Below are positions 14,301-28,066 of a stretch of DNA of 64,000 nt, piece by piece. The position numbers were made by a program, and so were the translations under genes. Location: assembly GCF_003945595.2 (NCBI RefSeq), contig NW_024104283.1:2919036-2983035 (forward strand), read 5' to 3'. Under the pieces are notes generated by a model. It had not been told where the DNA came from, ran no database searches, and saw only the letters and a list, made by a program, of their open reading frames with translations. This stretch comes from Pipra filicauda. Its lineage: Eukaryota > Chordata > Aves > Passeriformes > Pipridae. Numbering within the stretch: the stretch's first letter is position 1; every line of letters begins with the position of its first letter.

Positions 14301-17300
14301 CTGCCCTGAGTTCAAGTAGATAAACATGTGGCTGTGCTGTACCAGGGACTGCAGACCCTGCACCTTCACATTATCTCAATGAGATGCCTATCTGCTACTG
14401 CTGCTGCATTTATGCAGAAAATGTGGGAACCCTCAGCAGCTGCTCCAAGGTGTGTCCCCCACAGACTTGTACTACAGACTTGCATGAAGTCACACATACT
14501 GTGTTAAATCAGTACAGGGAGCGACATGCCCCAGAAGAGCTAAACAAACCCAATGCTCGGACCGCCAAATTTATGTACAGGCTTTGCCATTCCTTGAAAG
14601 AAGTCACGTTGGAGGCAGGGTTTGACAGGAATATAGTTTGTTGTTTAACTGACAGACTTAAGGTTTGCATGAGAGCCAGTTGTGACTTTGAGAAATTTAG
14701 CATGAAATACAGAGAATAAGGGGTTACTCATCCCTATTGCCATTTGAACCAATGTAGCACCTGAGCTGTGTGTTGGCATTTTTTCAAAACGGTGGTAACC
14801 TTTGTATAGTCCCCCTCTTATCAGTTGCCATTACATGGCAAAATTAACCACTTTAGTCTTGTACTAACAATGCTACTTTTGCATTGTGTTTATTGCATTA
14901 TCTTATATATTGCTCATAATCATGCATACTCTTGCTTTTTTTTAATACTGATGTTTTCCATGAAATGCACTTGTGTCATTTTAAAAAATCAATAGCCATA
15001 TTATCTTCAGATTGCCTCACGTATTGTGGCACTGTAAGAAACGAGGTGTTGGAAATAAAATGTTAAGCCATCCAAAGCCACTGCAGTTAATCATATTTAA
15101 CATCTGACTAAACTAGGCTCACTCAGAGCTTTTGGTAGAGTCCTGCTTAAGCCATTCTGTTGTATTATGTGAGAGGACATTAATAGCTGCATTTTCTATT
15201 AAAACTGGATGTAGTTCTAAGAAGCCAAAGGCCCTGTTCAAGTTTAGGAATATTTTGTATCTTTCATTTCTCTGGTACAAAAGGTCTTGGAATGGCTTAC
15301 CATTTGTTTTTCTGTGACCTACAGATAGACTACTGATCATAAATCTATTTGCTTTTAATTAGTATATCATCATGAAAAGCATATGAGGGGAGACTGGAGA
15401 GAGTACATCCCACTGGTCAACCTCCCTAGTGCTGAGTTGCTTTTTATTTACTCTCTTGAATCTGTAATGAAAATGCACATACTCTACTGCAATTAAAGTG
15501 TTAACTTTTGTCATCACTATTCTTATTTCCACCACAAAACTGATGTGAAAACTCAGCTTTTGTGTTGCCTGAATAACATAATTCCCCCAAACAACTCACA
15601 CTTGAAGTGGAACAAAAACCCCAACTTTGAAGAGCAAGAAGAGAGCAGAGTATTAAGGCAGGACAGGAATCAGTGTGGAGAGCCAGGTTTTTTATGAAAC
15701 ACAGTGGGATTAGAGACAGATTTCCAAAGAGTCGAATACATCAATGAAAGGGGACAGAAGCTTAAGGATGTCCTACTGCATGTTACTTTAAAAGGTATGC
15801 TTTTTCCTTTGTGGCAATGCTTGAACTTGACTTTTTTTCCTCTTGAAAGGAACAGCCTTTTCTTTTCTTCTATGGCTTAGCATAAGAAAGGAACAGGCTT
15901 TTAATGGTAGCTTGCTTTTCTTCAGCTTTCAGACGAGGGAAAAATTCTGATTTCCTCAAAATACATATTTTGCCCATAGAAAAATGGCCTTTTTATCTTC
16001 CTGGATTCTTTTTGATCCCTCCACATAATTTTCTTAGGTTCTCATACTTTTCTTCACTCCATGAAGATATGCCCTTGGGTCATCCCAGTACATATGCAAG
16101 TGTGTATACCTGGGCCTTTGTCACTGCTGGGGACATTACAATGGTCCTAACCACTGCTTCCTGTACTAAGTTTGACACTGACTACACTGTTCCAGTCCTC
16201 ACTGTTCCAGTCCTCGTACTTTAAGATCCCCTACATCAATTCCCTCTTTCATAGGACTCACAGGCAATCCCCAGCAATTTAGTGTCCCTGCAGCAATGCC
16301 TTTACCCAGGGCAAGCTGTTTGGAAGGGGACAGAAATTCCTGCAGTCTCAGGAATTTCCAAAGTCCTTCTCTTTCCTGTTACCAAGCAAATCTAACAATC
16401 TCTTCTTTGAGGGAAGGTCCTAGAAAACTGCAGCCTCTATAATTGCTGAAGGACTGATGCAGATTAAGGGGGAAAATGGGTTAAAGAAGAGAAAATACAC
16501 TTCCAGCGCTTCTTTATTGCACAGAGAATGCTGACCAGGAGCATATACGGTAAATGGAGAAATATCCTGGGGAGATCACAGGAAAAATCCTGTTGCAGAA
16601 AAACATCATGCTTCAGTAAAAACAGAAAGGCAGATAGGTGCATCTGTTATCAATCAGCCCTTTAGACAACAAATTAAGAAGTCATGGAGCAAAAGAAAAA
16701 AGCCTTCCCTCAGGTTCAAATTCCTTCTTGGAATTTCTCAAATGTCCACGACTGCAGAGCTGTAATTCCCGGTCCTCCCTGAGAACAGTAGGTATTGCCA
16801 CTTTTCTTACCAGCCTGACTACCCAGCCAGGGAAAACAGCAAAACTTTGACTACCTGTACAGAAACCATACTGGCGCTCTGTGAAAAGACACAGTTGTCC
16901 TAGCAGGACATTAACAGGTTTAGCCCATTAATCTAACAAGCCAAAGAGTGTTGAGAAATTCCTGATCACTACATACTCACTCACTGCTTTTTTGTTTATT
17001 TGCTTTCAATAAGGATATTTAAATTGCAAAATTAACTTCCTGTGAAGTTGTCTATAGTACCAATTTGGCTTTTCTCCCTGAGAATGGAAAATTGCAGAGT
17101 ACATTACCAGTGTGCTGAGTGCTCATATACTAATGTTAACAACAATCATACCCCAGCAATTTCCTTAGCATAAGAATAGGTTTGCTTTGTAATGAGAACG
17201 CTGACTAAATAGCAGAAGTTTCTGTAAAAACACTTGCATATAAAGCTTGACCGCATGTCCCTGTACAACACAAGCTTGACCACATGTCCTTGTACAACAT

Positions 17301-19837
17301 CCTTGTCCTCAGGGCTCTCAGTTGTGACTCCCAGCTCCCTCCTCCTTACTAGCTGCCCCGATAGCCATGCACCTCATCTCTAACTCCAGACAGTCTCACC
17401 TACCTCGCCCTTTATTTGTCTTTCCTAACTGAGTGCAGGCAAGGTGGTTCCTGCCATTCACCCTCTGGCAATGTGCTCCCTGGCAGTTCTCAAAAGGAGA
17501 GGGGGCCCTGAAGTGATGAATTTCTGGGAGCAGGGAAAGAGCATAAGGGAACCTCAGAGAGATTGTTCTGGCCATGTAGTGAGTGCATACACATTAGTAT
17601 TTTGATTTTGAAGATCTTATGTTCTGCAGGTCCATTCCTCGCGGTGTGCACTGTAATCATGTTTGTGGCAGCAAGAGGAGGAGCATCCAGAAGTACCTTG
17701 CATCCGTGCTGTATGTTCTCTTTGCTTCCAAAGTGTGTTCTTATGCTCCTGGATACTTCCAAACCCTCCTGCAGCCTCTGGACTTTAACCTCAAACCAAG
17801 GAGAATTCAGTAATGAATGTAGTTTGAAACCGATTACTGTTTCCAAGGTCAATAATGGTAGAACAGCCCTCCTGAGAACACAACTCTGTGGGGATCTTAC
17901 CTTTCCCTTAACCAAACAGTGCCACAGAAATTAATCAGATGTTTGCCTACTCAACCTACCAATCTACTGCCATGCTTTCTCTATTGCGTAAAGCAGGCCT
18001 CACAAAACCTGAACTAAAAGTATGCAGCAGTTACAACACCCTTATTTCACTCAGACCAGGCTTAATAGGATGTGTTGCTTCTGAATTTTAAGTAAATTAT
18101 TCAAATTCACCTTACATTTGCTGAAACAAAGGTTGAATCTCTTCTTTTTGGTTTTGGCATTTGGGAAACGAAGGCCAAGTTTCACTATCCATGCTTCAAT
18201 AAAAAACAAAGAAAAACGTTTCCTGTGAGTACTGCATATCTTCCTTGATCAGCCAAGGTTTACATCATGGACAAATATGCCCATTTGTATTCAGAAGATG
18301 CAGACTCAGTATGCATCCAACCTATTTCCCTACCGCAACCTCATCATCCCCCGTTTCAGATTCCTCTGTTCCCCAGGCACCACCCTGATTCATATTCTCA
18401 AGAAAGTAGGAGATGCTTGATGATCTTGCAGACCTGCACAACTGTTTTCACTGTGGGTTTTCCAGCCCAATTGATTGCCCAGTGTCTGGTAAGCATTGCT
18501 AACTAACTTCTAGAGCATGAATGCTATTTGCTTATCTGTCATCAGAGTGGCTCTCCCTTGGGTGTCTCCTTGATGAAGGCCAGGGCCAGCACCTCTTCAG
18601 CCTGCAATTTCATTTATGTGGCTTTCTTCGCTCTGAATTTCTTCATCCAATGCTAGTCACATAAAACCTGCAACACAGTTTCACCTCCTGGTGCATTTTT
18701 TTTCAGGCACAGAAACATTATTCCATAGTGTGAAGTTACTTTTCCTGCTCCACAAAATCGAATCATTCTTGTCCTATCATGAGTAACAATTTTAGAAGGA
18801 CTCGCTTAAGTTCCACATTTATGAAAGATATGCAAACCAGAAATGCAAGGTACCATTATTATTTTTTACAGATCTTGTGCTGATGGCAGAAAGTTGCAAA
18901 GTACGGATTTTTGTTAAATAGGAAAATAAAATTAAAAATGTATTTTAGAAAACACTATGCAATGGAGAATCGTGCAAAACTGATTCTAATGTCTTGACTC
19001 TGGAAAAATTCTGCACAGAGGAGCACAGCGCAAGTTAGCACAGGGTGACATCACATTTTGGTGTGGCTCCACCCAGTACAATCACACTTGGTGAAGCTGA
19101 GTTGTATCAGTCTGAGCAGCTCTGTGTGAGTGTACTCTGGTGTTGCAGTGTCAGCTGTTGCAGGCTGGCATCATACTTTCTCATGGAGTCACATCTATAA
19201 ACCTTGGGGTTTTCAGTTATGAGTTCTGCTTTGACTCCAACAGAGAACTAGCTCAGATGGAGACATCAGCACTGCAAACATCTGAAGTTAGATAATGCAA
19301 ATTTCAGTGCTGATGCTGTAAAGATGGAAGAAAAATGCTCTTAGGTGATGTTCAGCAGGGGTTTTTCTTACCATTCTTCAAAAAATTTCTAGGAAGCTTA
19401 TTAATATTTTCTCTCCAGTAGAGATGCATTAGTCTTTCAATCCCTGAAACAGAAAGGCATGCTTTTATGCAGCCGTTTTCATGCAGCCTACATGCAAAAT
19501 TCTTAGCAGTTTAAATAAATTATATTACTAAATTTTTGCTATTGCTGCATAGGCAGTTCAGTTCTCTGCTCACTTTTCCCAGACTGGACATATAGTTTCA
19601 CTGCCACACTTACTCTTCCAGTAGAACAAGTAGATCCTTTGGTGTACCTAGAAAATTTAATGAATCCTTGTCTAAAATAAGTTGGGTGATTCAGCCCTAA
19701 ACCTACCTGTTATTCTACACTGTCCACCAAGGGAAGCCCTGGGTGACACATCTTAGTTATCAACATCTGCATTACATATGTAAAAGTGAAATGAGATTAA
19801 TTTTTCTGGTGGTGCCTGCAATTGCTTCAGACATTTC
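8348..19837. other. Long intergenic stretch, no gene recognised
   Basis: About 11.5 kb with no supportable exon. It holds homopolymer runs (A-run near 10,678-10,696; A-run near 11,085-11,098), a 30-bp near-identical tandem duplication at 17,243-17,301 and a short tandem repeat of TGTTCCAGTCCTCAC at about 16,187-16,215. The longest open frames (for example 14,384-14,719 plus and 17,490-17,934 on both strands) do not look like any protein family I know. Confidence 0.5.
17243..17301. repeat. Two-copy ~30-bp tandem duplication
   Basis: Two adjacent units beginning AAGCTTGACC. The first reads on with GCATGTCCCTGTACAACAC and the second with ACATGTCCTTGTACAACAT. They differ at only a few positions, implying a fairly recent local duplication. 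Confidence 0.85.
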
Positions 19838-20083
19838 AGAGAGGGTGGGATCAGACTAGATATCAGGAAGAAATTCTTTGCTGTGAGGGTAGTGAGGCAC
19901 TGGAACAGGTTGCGCAGGGAAGTGGATGCCTGTGGAAGTGTTCAAGGCCAAGTTGGATGGGGCTTTGAGCAACCTGGTTCAGTGGAAGGTGTCCATGGCA
20001 GGGGTTTTGGAACTAGATGATCTTTAAGGTCCCTTCCTTAATTCTATGATCCTTAATTCTATGATCCTATGATTCTGTGTTAT
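19838..20083 (+). mobile_element. CR1 LINE 3'-end fragment
   Basis: Sense-strand CR1 3' tail. It includes GATATCAGGAAGAAATTCTT, GCACTGGAACAGGTTG, GTTGGATGGGGCTTTGAGCA and GAACTAGATGATCTTTAAGG, followed by the terminal reiterated ATTCTATGATCC units typical of CR1 3' ends. Confidence 0.93.
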
Positions 20084-23000
20084 ATGTTGCAAATACTAAG
20101 TTAAAAAAAAAAATCAAATTATTATGATTAAACTGAGCTTATTGCTTAAGACGACTTTTCATAATCAGGCAGCATATATTCTGTAATTGCACACAAAATG
20201 AAATCACTAGTAAGAGATACTCTGTTGGCCAAATAACAAAAAGGCTCCTGTGCTTGCAGTTAGCTGTAAGTGTATAGAAGCTCAGTGCATGTCTTCCACC
20301 ACAGGTGGCCTGGCTGTTGCACAGACTCAAAGCTGCAATCAAAGACAGTTGTGCAATTTATACCTTTTTGAAAACAGAGAGGGAGGGATAGTATTAAACT
20401 ACCCCATATTTGTGAAAAGGGCACCAAGTAGATTCTGGTCTAATGAAGGACTACTGATCCATATAAAAAAAACCCAAAAAAACACAAAAAAACCCAAAAC
20501 TACAGTTATGAAAAACTGATACTTTTTTGCCAGTACCTTGTTGGATGTTATGATCAGCTCCACTTACACACAACTCTGTGTGAAAGCTTTGCCTTCCAGT
20601 CTCCAAAACAGCCAGATCACTTTTTTTATCATCCAAAAATATGCTCTCTGTAGCAATTTATTTTAAAGCAACTTTAAGAAATTAGTCACAACCTTTGTTT
20701 AAAGGTTTTATTTTTGAAATGCTGACACCAGCTTAGCTCTAGCATTGTCTAGAGGGAACACTACTACAGAGAGACTTAAATGATGCTGTCACGTAGCATA
20801 GAATAAATTATTTCAATTGTAAACCAGCTAATTATACATTAAATCTGGTACCTACTCCTCTTTTTTTATAAGAAAGCTTTTTGCTTGCTCTGGATGTAAT
20901 ATAGCAGTGTGTCTAAAGCCACATGAAGAGCCATTTTGGTTTTGTCATATCAGTATCACTCAGTGTCTCAATTTAAGATTTGTATTTCTGTTCATGTGAT
21001 ATCCTCATGTTTTCTTTTCACTTCATTTTCAGAGTTTTGAAATTTTGAATGTACACATTGACAAATACCCCAGAGGTCAAATCCCAATTTATTAATGTCT
21101 GAAATCTCATTACGTTTGAATAAATCTCATTAGTTTATGACCTAAATGGTGATTTTTTTTTTTTATGCTTAGGCTTATTAAAATTTATAATAATATAACC
21201 AATGTAAATCCCTTCTTTATATAAATGAGCAATTAGAAACAATGTAAGCAATTACAATTTATATAAATATTTTTTCATTACTTTTCAGATAAATATGATG
21301 AAATTTTCCCTGTGGAAGGCTCATTATAAATCAATCACAATCAGATGTCTCTGCAGAAGCGACCAGCATAAAGAGACAGCCTGACTTTCCTCAATCAAGT
21401 CAAAAAGGAATGAATATGCTTCACCTCTGAGACACTCTAAATGAATACAAAAATAACATAATTTTAAACTGAACTCTGGATATACCTATGTACTCTTGAG
21501 AGAAATATGGGTTTCAGTGTTGTCTCCCTGAGAATTCTTTTAGCTTTGACTACACGCCTTGTAAATAGGTTCACATAAAAAAGGATGCATCTTTGCTTGC
21601 TCTGTGTAAACAAAACTAGTCCATGTGGTTAACAACAGTTTTGCTTATATATGTGTAAGATTTCTATTGACTGACAGCTTTGTTTCCAAGTGCCACAGAA
21701 AGACTGTGAAAGCTGTCCGTTTGTCTCGTTTAGTAAGGCAATCTTAGAGACTTTTAGGATCAGAAATAGTTTTCTTGCTTTGTATTGGTGACTGTAAATC
21801 AATATTGATACAAAATACAACTACTGCCATAGTGAAAAATAAGGGAAGCGTAACCAAGCCTTTTCATATTCAGGAACACAACTACAAAACATCTCAAGCA
21901 GCAGTTTCCATGTACTTTTTAATTATCCAAATGTAGGGATTGACACCAGTTTTTAGAACACTGAAAAAATAACATCAGTAAGAAAAAAAGCAGGATTACC
22001 CAACTGTCTTTCTTTAGTCCTTCTTCAAAGATCAACTGTAACTAGTTTAGATTAGGTTGAATAATATCATATATTTAGTAAATTAGGTACACATAAATAC
22101 TGAAGGTAACTACAACCGAGCTAAAGGTATTTATAAGTAATCTTCATAGATAAAAACAAAACATTTATGTTGTAATTGTAAATTAAATTCATTATTACAT
22201 TCAGTGCATTATACTCATTAATCAGATGCATATTAAAAAGTATATAAGCATGATAGTCATTGCCTAACAAAGAGGAATTGACATTAATAACAGAAGAGGG
22301 TTTCGACAGATATACAACAATTTGGTTAGTTAAAAATTGGTTCAGGCAAAGACGGTAACAGTTTCTACTCCAGAAGTAAACAATATTCTCAATTTCAAAA
22401 GGACAAGCTTTGAAAAAACAGAGAACTTACTTGTGAAGTAAGGGACTGAGGAACTCAAATAATGAGGATAATATAATTAAGTGAAAAGGATAAAAGTATA
22501 TGGACTTTGTGTCTCAAGAAAGCAGAAAAAGTTCTACTAAAGAGAACTAGTTAAATAAAAAAACACAAGCAAAACCCAAAACATTTGCAAAATGGCAAAG
22601 AGGATTAAGCACAAAGGAAATGTTATCTGAGAGATAAAGAAAACAAAGGACAAAGTAGGAAGTGTCAAAAGTTAAGCTGAATTAGACTTCCAAAAAGATA
22701 CGAAAAGCATAAAAACAAAAAAGATTCTTCATCCCCATAAACAAAAGATAATAAAGAAAAGGACTGTAGTGGTATGGAATACAAAATGAGGAGAAATGGA
22801 AGGTAATCTTGGCAAATTATAAATTGCACTGCACTATTGATCTGAAATTAATAGTTTGTCTCAGTTTTTTACAAGTACAATGACTGATCATGGGAGCAAA
22901 GACAGTTTAGATAATGGCAGGACTGTGTAGCACAACATCATTAAGAATAAAGACAGAACAGAACTCCTCAGAAAAATGAATGCAAGACCCTGCATCTTCT

Positions 23001-26000
23001 CCACACCATCACTGAAAGGAACTAGCACATGAGCTCATGGGTCTACTGCCAGGTAAATGGAGAGAAGCAAATTTCACAGCCATCACCAAACAGGTGGTTT
23101 ATTCCAGCAAAGGAGTTTTTATACCCCATCACTATGACATCAAGGCCTGCAGAACACACATAAACTAGCAGCAAGTTCAATTTAGGCCGAAATTGAAATT
23201 CATAGCTTTTTTATTTAATTCACCTTTTCCAAATGTAATTGAGTGATTATTCCATTTGCCAAATATTTGCTGCTGGATCTGTAAGCTAAACTTTGAGAAG
23301 TTTGAGTAGTTACATGGTTTTAAAAGACATACACTGTCCAAATATTAAGGATATGCTACTTATACTTTACAATTTCACATACGGAGAATTTTACAAGACT
23401 TACTTAATTGTCAGAGCTTCCTTTTTTTTTTTTTGTCAGCAAGTATCATTTGCCAGGAGATAAATTGTGTGGCAGTACTACACTTACAACTGTCAATCAA
23501 AACTGAACTAACTGCAGAGGAAACCATAGTGGCACCCTGAACATATTTCACATGACAATTCTTCATATTTACTTTCCACATTTAATTTAGAAGGATATTT
23601 CTTGCTTGTGGGCAATAAGTTCATTTATTCAGTAGGAAATAACTTGAAATCACTATTTTGAGCTAAAAATAGCTCCAGTTACTGAAAGATAGTTTCTACT
23701 TGTTACTATGACACAATTTAGAATTTCTATCATGTTGCAGAACAGCCCAGATGCGCTGAGAAATTCTGTTCTGTGACTTTTGACTCTCTGAACAGCGAAG
23801 TTGGCTGCAGTTGCTGTCCTCTCCGTAAGCAGAAACCTGAGAAGTGGGGCAAGTAACTCAAAATGGGAATGGAGGAGCATGGGCAGGTTGGCAACAGTAG
23901 AGATGAGGGCTTTTATTTCTAAAAGAAGGGAAAAAATGCCTCGCAAGTAATGCATTCTCTGTGCCTACGCTGTGCTGCAGCAACTCGCTTTTCTGTTCTT
24001 TTTGTAACAACCATCACAACAATTTGGGAAGACAGCAACACACTACAGGTTTTGCTTGTCACAGTCACATACCAGAGTTGCACAGAATTAGCATTAATAT
24101 AACGTTTAAATAGATATTAACAAGGAATATTCTCCTTCACAAAGAGCAAGCATGACCTGTTACTGCCGGGTGGGTGGAGGGCTGGTATAGGCGGCTTTAA
24201 TTCTGTATTTGAATCTTCATTTTTCTTGGCAATGCCACTCACATAAGTTGGCTGCTCTAAATGACTTTGCTGCCATAGCCTCCTATGGATCTTTCCAGCT
24301 GCTCAAAATAGCTGTTCCAAGTGAGGAAACCTCTGCACAAGGAGTATTCCACAGGGAGAAATTTCAAGAACTCTGCAGCCCCTTCGTGCTACTAGGAAAG
24401 TGTAAAGAGACTGGATAAGAATACAGAATTCATCATTGTCCTTTCTGTACAATAAAACATTCATACTTTCTCATCTCTCTTTCTGGACTCGATTATTTGT
24501 TGACACCAAGCTTGCACTATTCAAGAATATGGGTGAGACCAAAGATTGCTTCACATTAACTCTGTGAGCTCTGTGCTTTGCAGCTGGATAAGCAAAGAAA
24601 AGGGGGAGCAGCTTTGGCATCATACAGGCTTACATCCTGGTTCTGACTGCCCCAAAACTCTGTTTTGGCATGCAGAAACTCTGGACCACTTTGACTGTTG
24701 GGTTTGGTTACACACCTAACATTAAGGAAAAAAAAAAAAAAGAAAGAAAGAAAAAGGCAAAATGGAGTTGATATAGTTGCAACAGGTTTTTTTACTACAT
24801 AGAATTTCCTCCTGCACACTGGGGAATGTACCTGGCCAGCTATAGCCTGTTGTGCCAGCAGATTACTACAAAGGAACCAGATCATAAACAATATTTGGCC
24901 CTGTGTCTCACAATCATATGATGATACCTGAGCCTTCCTGTCTTCCCAAGCCATCCTTCCTCCAGATTCAAATGCCTGATTGATGTTATTAAATCAATTT
25001 CAAAAATGCTCTAGTTAAATTAGTGCAACACCTTTGAATGGACATTTTCAAACCTGCTGGTCCTTCAGCTCCTGACCTGCCCTTTATCTCTGGGTAATCT
25101 CAGTTGTAAACATGAATTCAGCAACCATCTTTTGAATGATGACTCACAGAACCTCCCTCTAATCCACAACAATCTCCTTCTGTCCTTCCTGAAACCTCAG
25201 CCTGTCTCTCAAACAATACTTTGTTATTGTCTAGTTGTCAGTCAAGTTCAAAAAAGAGCTTTCAGTGTTTCGTTCCTTTCCCTCCTCCACCTGTTTTGTG
25301 TGTATCTGTCAGCAATCCAGTGAAGAAAGGCCTGCAGCCTTCAGCATTAATATAAATCTCTTTTTGGGTGATCATACCCATACTGTCAGGCTTCAAATAT
25401 ACAACATCACCCTGCTACTTCTCTAACACATCAGACAAAGTACTTGTGTTTGTTTTCAAATTCTTTCACTGTTTCATGTTATTTAGTGTTGAGATCGTTT
25501 TCCTCCTCATGTCAGCTGGTGATACTGCACTGTATTGTTAAACTTTCAAGCTTCACAAGGCTTCATAGGTTATCCTTCATATAGAGAAGCTTCCTAGAAA
25601 TAAAAAAGAATGTACTTCATTTTTTGAATCTTGTCCTCCTCTGAAATGTCTTAGAAATATTCTTATGGGTGACTGATGTGCCTTTAAACCAAGAGACACA
25701 GTGAGTGGGTTAGGCCCACCCTGACTGTGAGAAGACACCAAAGTCCTGAATTGCAAATGTCAGAGAAAGCACGAGTTGAAGGGGGCAGACAAGAGCACAG
25801 TCAGACTTCAGGAAATGCTGAAATTTGTGAACACGTGGTCCAAGACATGCAGTGAGACCACATCATAGCCAAAATCAGGAAGTCAGAGACTCCACTCAAG
25901 ACAGTATCCAAGACAAGAAAAAGACACATCTGGCTGGAGCAATGTGACACAGATCACTTGCAAACAGAAACTAGGATCAAACACCTAACTGAAAACCAGA

Positions 26001-26949
26001 GACCAACATTAAATCAACAGAAGACAGGACTAGGAACTAGTATTGCACATCTAAAAACAAGGATGGGTGGACTGATATTAAAAATAAATGGGGAATATGG
26101 CTGGACAAAGTCCACAAACTCTCAGCTGTAGTTCCTAAGCACTTTAAGCAGATTTAATCCATCATACCTACTGAAACTAGTGGTCCTGCACTCCCTATCC
26201 ATTTCAAGTGCATGCCAAAGCACAGCCTCTTATTTATACCAACACACGCATTTATGTAGCTGGGACATGAAATGGCTTGGGAAACTGATGCAAGTTAAAG
26301 CTGATCACAATTAAAAACTATTAACCATCATTAAAACCAAGTAGTTAAACACGATGGAGTCTACTATACAGCCATGCAAGTGCTTGTGCCGGCACAACGA
26401 AGGAGGCAGCATGGAGGCAGCAACAAACGGCTGAGAAAGGAAGACCTTTTTAGGGTAGTAACAACTCACACAAAGTTAATAAAAACCGGTGAAGCCCCAG
26501 CACTAGAGAACATGGTTCTCTGCCAGCTATTAAGGCTGTGGTATGGATGCATACAAGCGGCGACTAGGCACCTAGGGCATGATTCACATCCAGCTGCCTT
26601 GGGAATGACTCACTGCCTCAGTCTCAGTGAGTCACTCCTTCGCTGTGGACAGAGCCCAGTGCCTATTATGCTGTCCGATACTGATACTATCTCACTGTCT
26701 CCTAGTAGGGACTCATTCATCTGTCTCCAGCCATCTGCTGCTGCCAGTCCCATGTAGTGTTAACTACCGCGGGCTCATCGGGGCGGATGGCATTTTCTCT
26801 TCTTCATTTAGTCGTTAGCGAAGGTTTCCTCGGGCTATGAAGTACTGCAACACTGGATTTATAATGTGTTATAATATCGCTGAAAAATGCTTTAAACGAC
26901 TATAAACTTGTCTAGTTTGCAATAATTTCTTCTAAATATTAGGGGGGAA
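20084..26949. other. Long intergenic stretch upstream of the AMD1 CpG island
   Basis: AT-rich sequence with no supportable exon. Contains T- and A-runs (21,153-21,163; 23,421-23,434; 24,727-24,741 leading into a short GAAA repeat) and an A-rich stretch around 22,540-22,800. No known gene is expected here from CDK19-AMD1 synteny. Confidence 0.5.
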
Positions 26950-27625
26950 AAAAGTCGCAGGTAATCAAGCGTTGACCCAGGGACACAGTCCCGCGGTCCC
27001 TCCCGTGTGCGCCTACAGCGGCACATGCCCTGCTTGGTCAGTCGCTCCTTGTGCCGCACACACGCATCCCAGCGGCTACTCGCTGCGCGGTCACATACGC
27101 TGGGCTCCGGGAAGGGGCCAGGGGAGCGGGAAGTGCGCCTGAACGCCTGGTCGAGCTCCTCCTTATGAGCGAGAAGGAGCGCCGGGTGCCGGGGCAGCGC
27201 TGCCGCCGCAGCCCGGGAAAAGCCGGAATTCTCGGACTCGCTCTTTGCGACGCGCCGAATGGTTGCGGGAGATGCTCCCCCACCGTCTCTCGGCCATGTT
27301 CAGCCCTGCTCCCTCTCGCACTCTCCCCTCTCCCCGGATGGCTCGCTGCCGACCACAGGCCGAGCTTCCCACCCATCCTCGGGGCCGGCGCGGTCCCATG
27401 GCGGCGCGGCGGCCACACCCGCGGCCCCGGCCCCGGCGCCGCCGCCCGCGCTCCATCTCCCGCTCCCTGCGGGCGGGCGCGCGGGCTGCAACGGGAGGGG
27501 CCGAGTGAACCGGCATATGGCTGGACGAGCGTCGCCGCCGCCCTATGGGAAGCAGGGAAGGGCGGACCCGAGCGGCGGCCGCCCAATGTGCAGCGCCACC
27601 CCGAGTGATGCGGGTACCTGCGGCG

Positions 27626-27631
27626 TATAAA
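27626..27631 (+). promoter_or_regulatory. AMD1: TATA box of AMD1
   Basis: TATAAA embedded in GC-rich sequence (GCGTATAAAGGC). The usual 25-30 base spacing predicts a cap site near 27,655-27,662, in the pyrimidine-rich CTCTCGCTTACAC. That places the upstream ORF only about 10 bases from the cap, the arrangement known for mammalian AMD1. Confidence 0.85.
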
Positions 27632-27656
27632 GGCGGCTGCGTGCGCACTGGCCTCT

Positions 27657-28066
27657 CGCTTACACAGTATGGCCGGCGACATTAGCTAGCGCTCGCTCAA
27701 CGCTCTTCTCTGTAACAGGGGAACACACGGACTACAAGGAACCGAACCGCATCGCCTGCCCGCACCCCCGCTCGGACTGTAACCCGCTCACACACGCTCA
27801 CGCCGCATCCGCCGCCGCGCACTCCGGGTGGTTTTCGCCCGTTTGAAAAAAAAAAAAATATCCTTCCTTCTTCTACTTATTCTCTTTTTTTTTTCTTTTT
27901 AAATTAATATTAAGCAAATCCCCCAGAAGGTAAAACCCGCCCGGGACGGACTGGGACCCGGCGGCGGCAGCGCGGCCCGTGCAGCAGCAGCGAACGGTGG
28001 CGGCCGGGGGCGGCAGTTTGGTTGTCGTTTAATTTCTGTGGTTGTTGGTTGCCGAGTTGTCTCACC
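27657..28066 (+). other. AMD1: AMD1 5' leader (about 410 nt)
   Basis: Leader from the predicted cap site to the main start codon. Apart from the MAGDIS start at 27,669, I find no other ATG in it. GC-rich flanks surround an unusual AU-rich island at 27,844-27,917 (13 A's, then a T-rich tract). The 5' end is predicted from TATA spacing, not observed. Confidence 0.75.
27669..27689 (+). CDS. Upstream ORF MAGDIS, polyamine-responsive regulator of AMD1 translation
   Basis: ATG GCC GGC GAC ATT AGC TAG encodes the hexapeptide MAGDIS, identical to the well-studied mammalian AMD1 upstream ORF. In that system the nascent peptide stalls the ribosome at termination when polyamines are high, lowering translation of the main ORF. 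It is the only ATG upstream of the main start, and lies about 40 bases after the TATA box, hence very near the cap. The peptide sequence and position are seen directly; function in this species is inferred from conservation. Confidence 0.95.
   Translation: MAGDIS

Noticed and set aside
14384..14719. 111-codon plus-strand frame with several cysteines
   Set aside because: No family recognised, no promoter, splice or poly(A) context supporting it; Cys content comes from CTG/TGC-rich sequence.
17490..17934. Overlapping 141- and 123-codon frames on opposite strands
   Set aside because: Neither shows domain-like sequence or gene context; mutual overlap suggests chance openness.
27038..27682. Several 120-214 codon frames on both strands upstream of AMD1
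   Set aside because: CpG-island composition makes chance open frames common; they overlap each other in all frames and include the promoter TATA box and uORF.
28022..28066. Upstream in-frame extension of AMD1 exon 1 beginning at a TTG
   Set aside because: No ATG; the homologous start is ATG at 28,067 in CACCATG context, giving [11 protein letters not shown] aligned to the vertebrate N-terminus.
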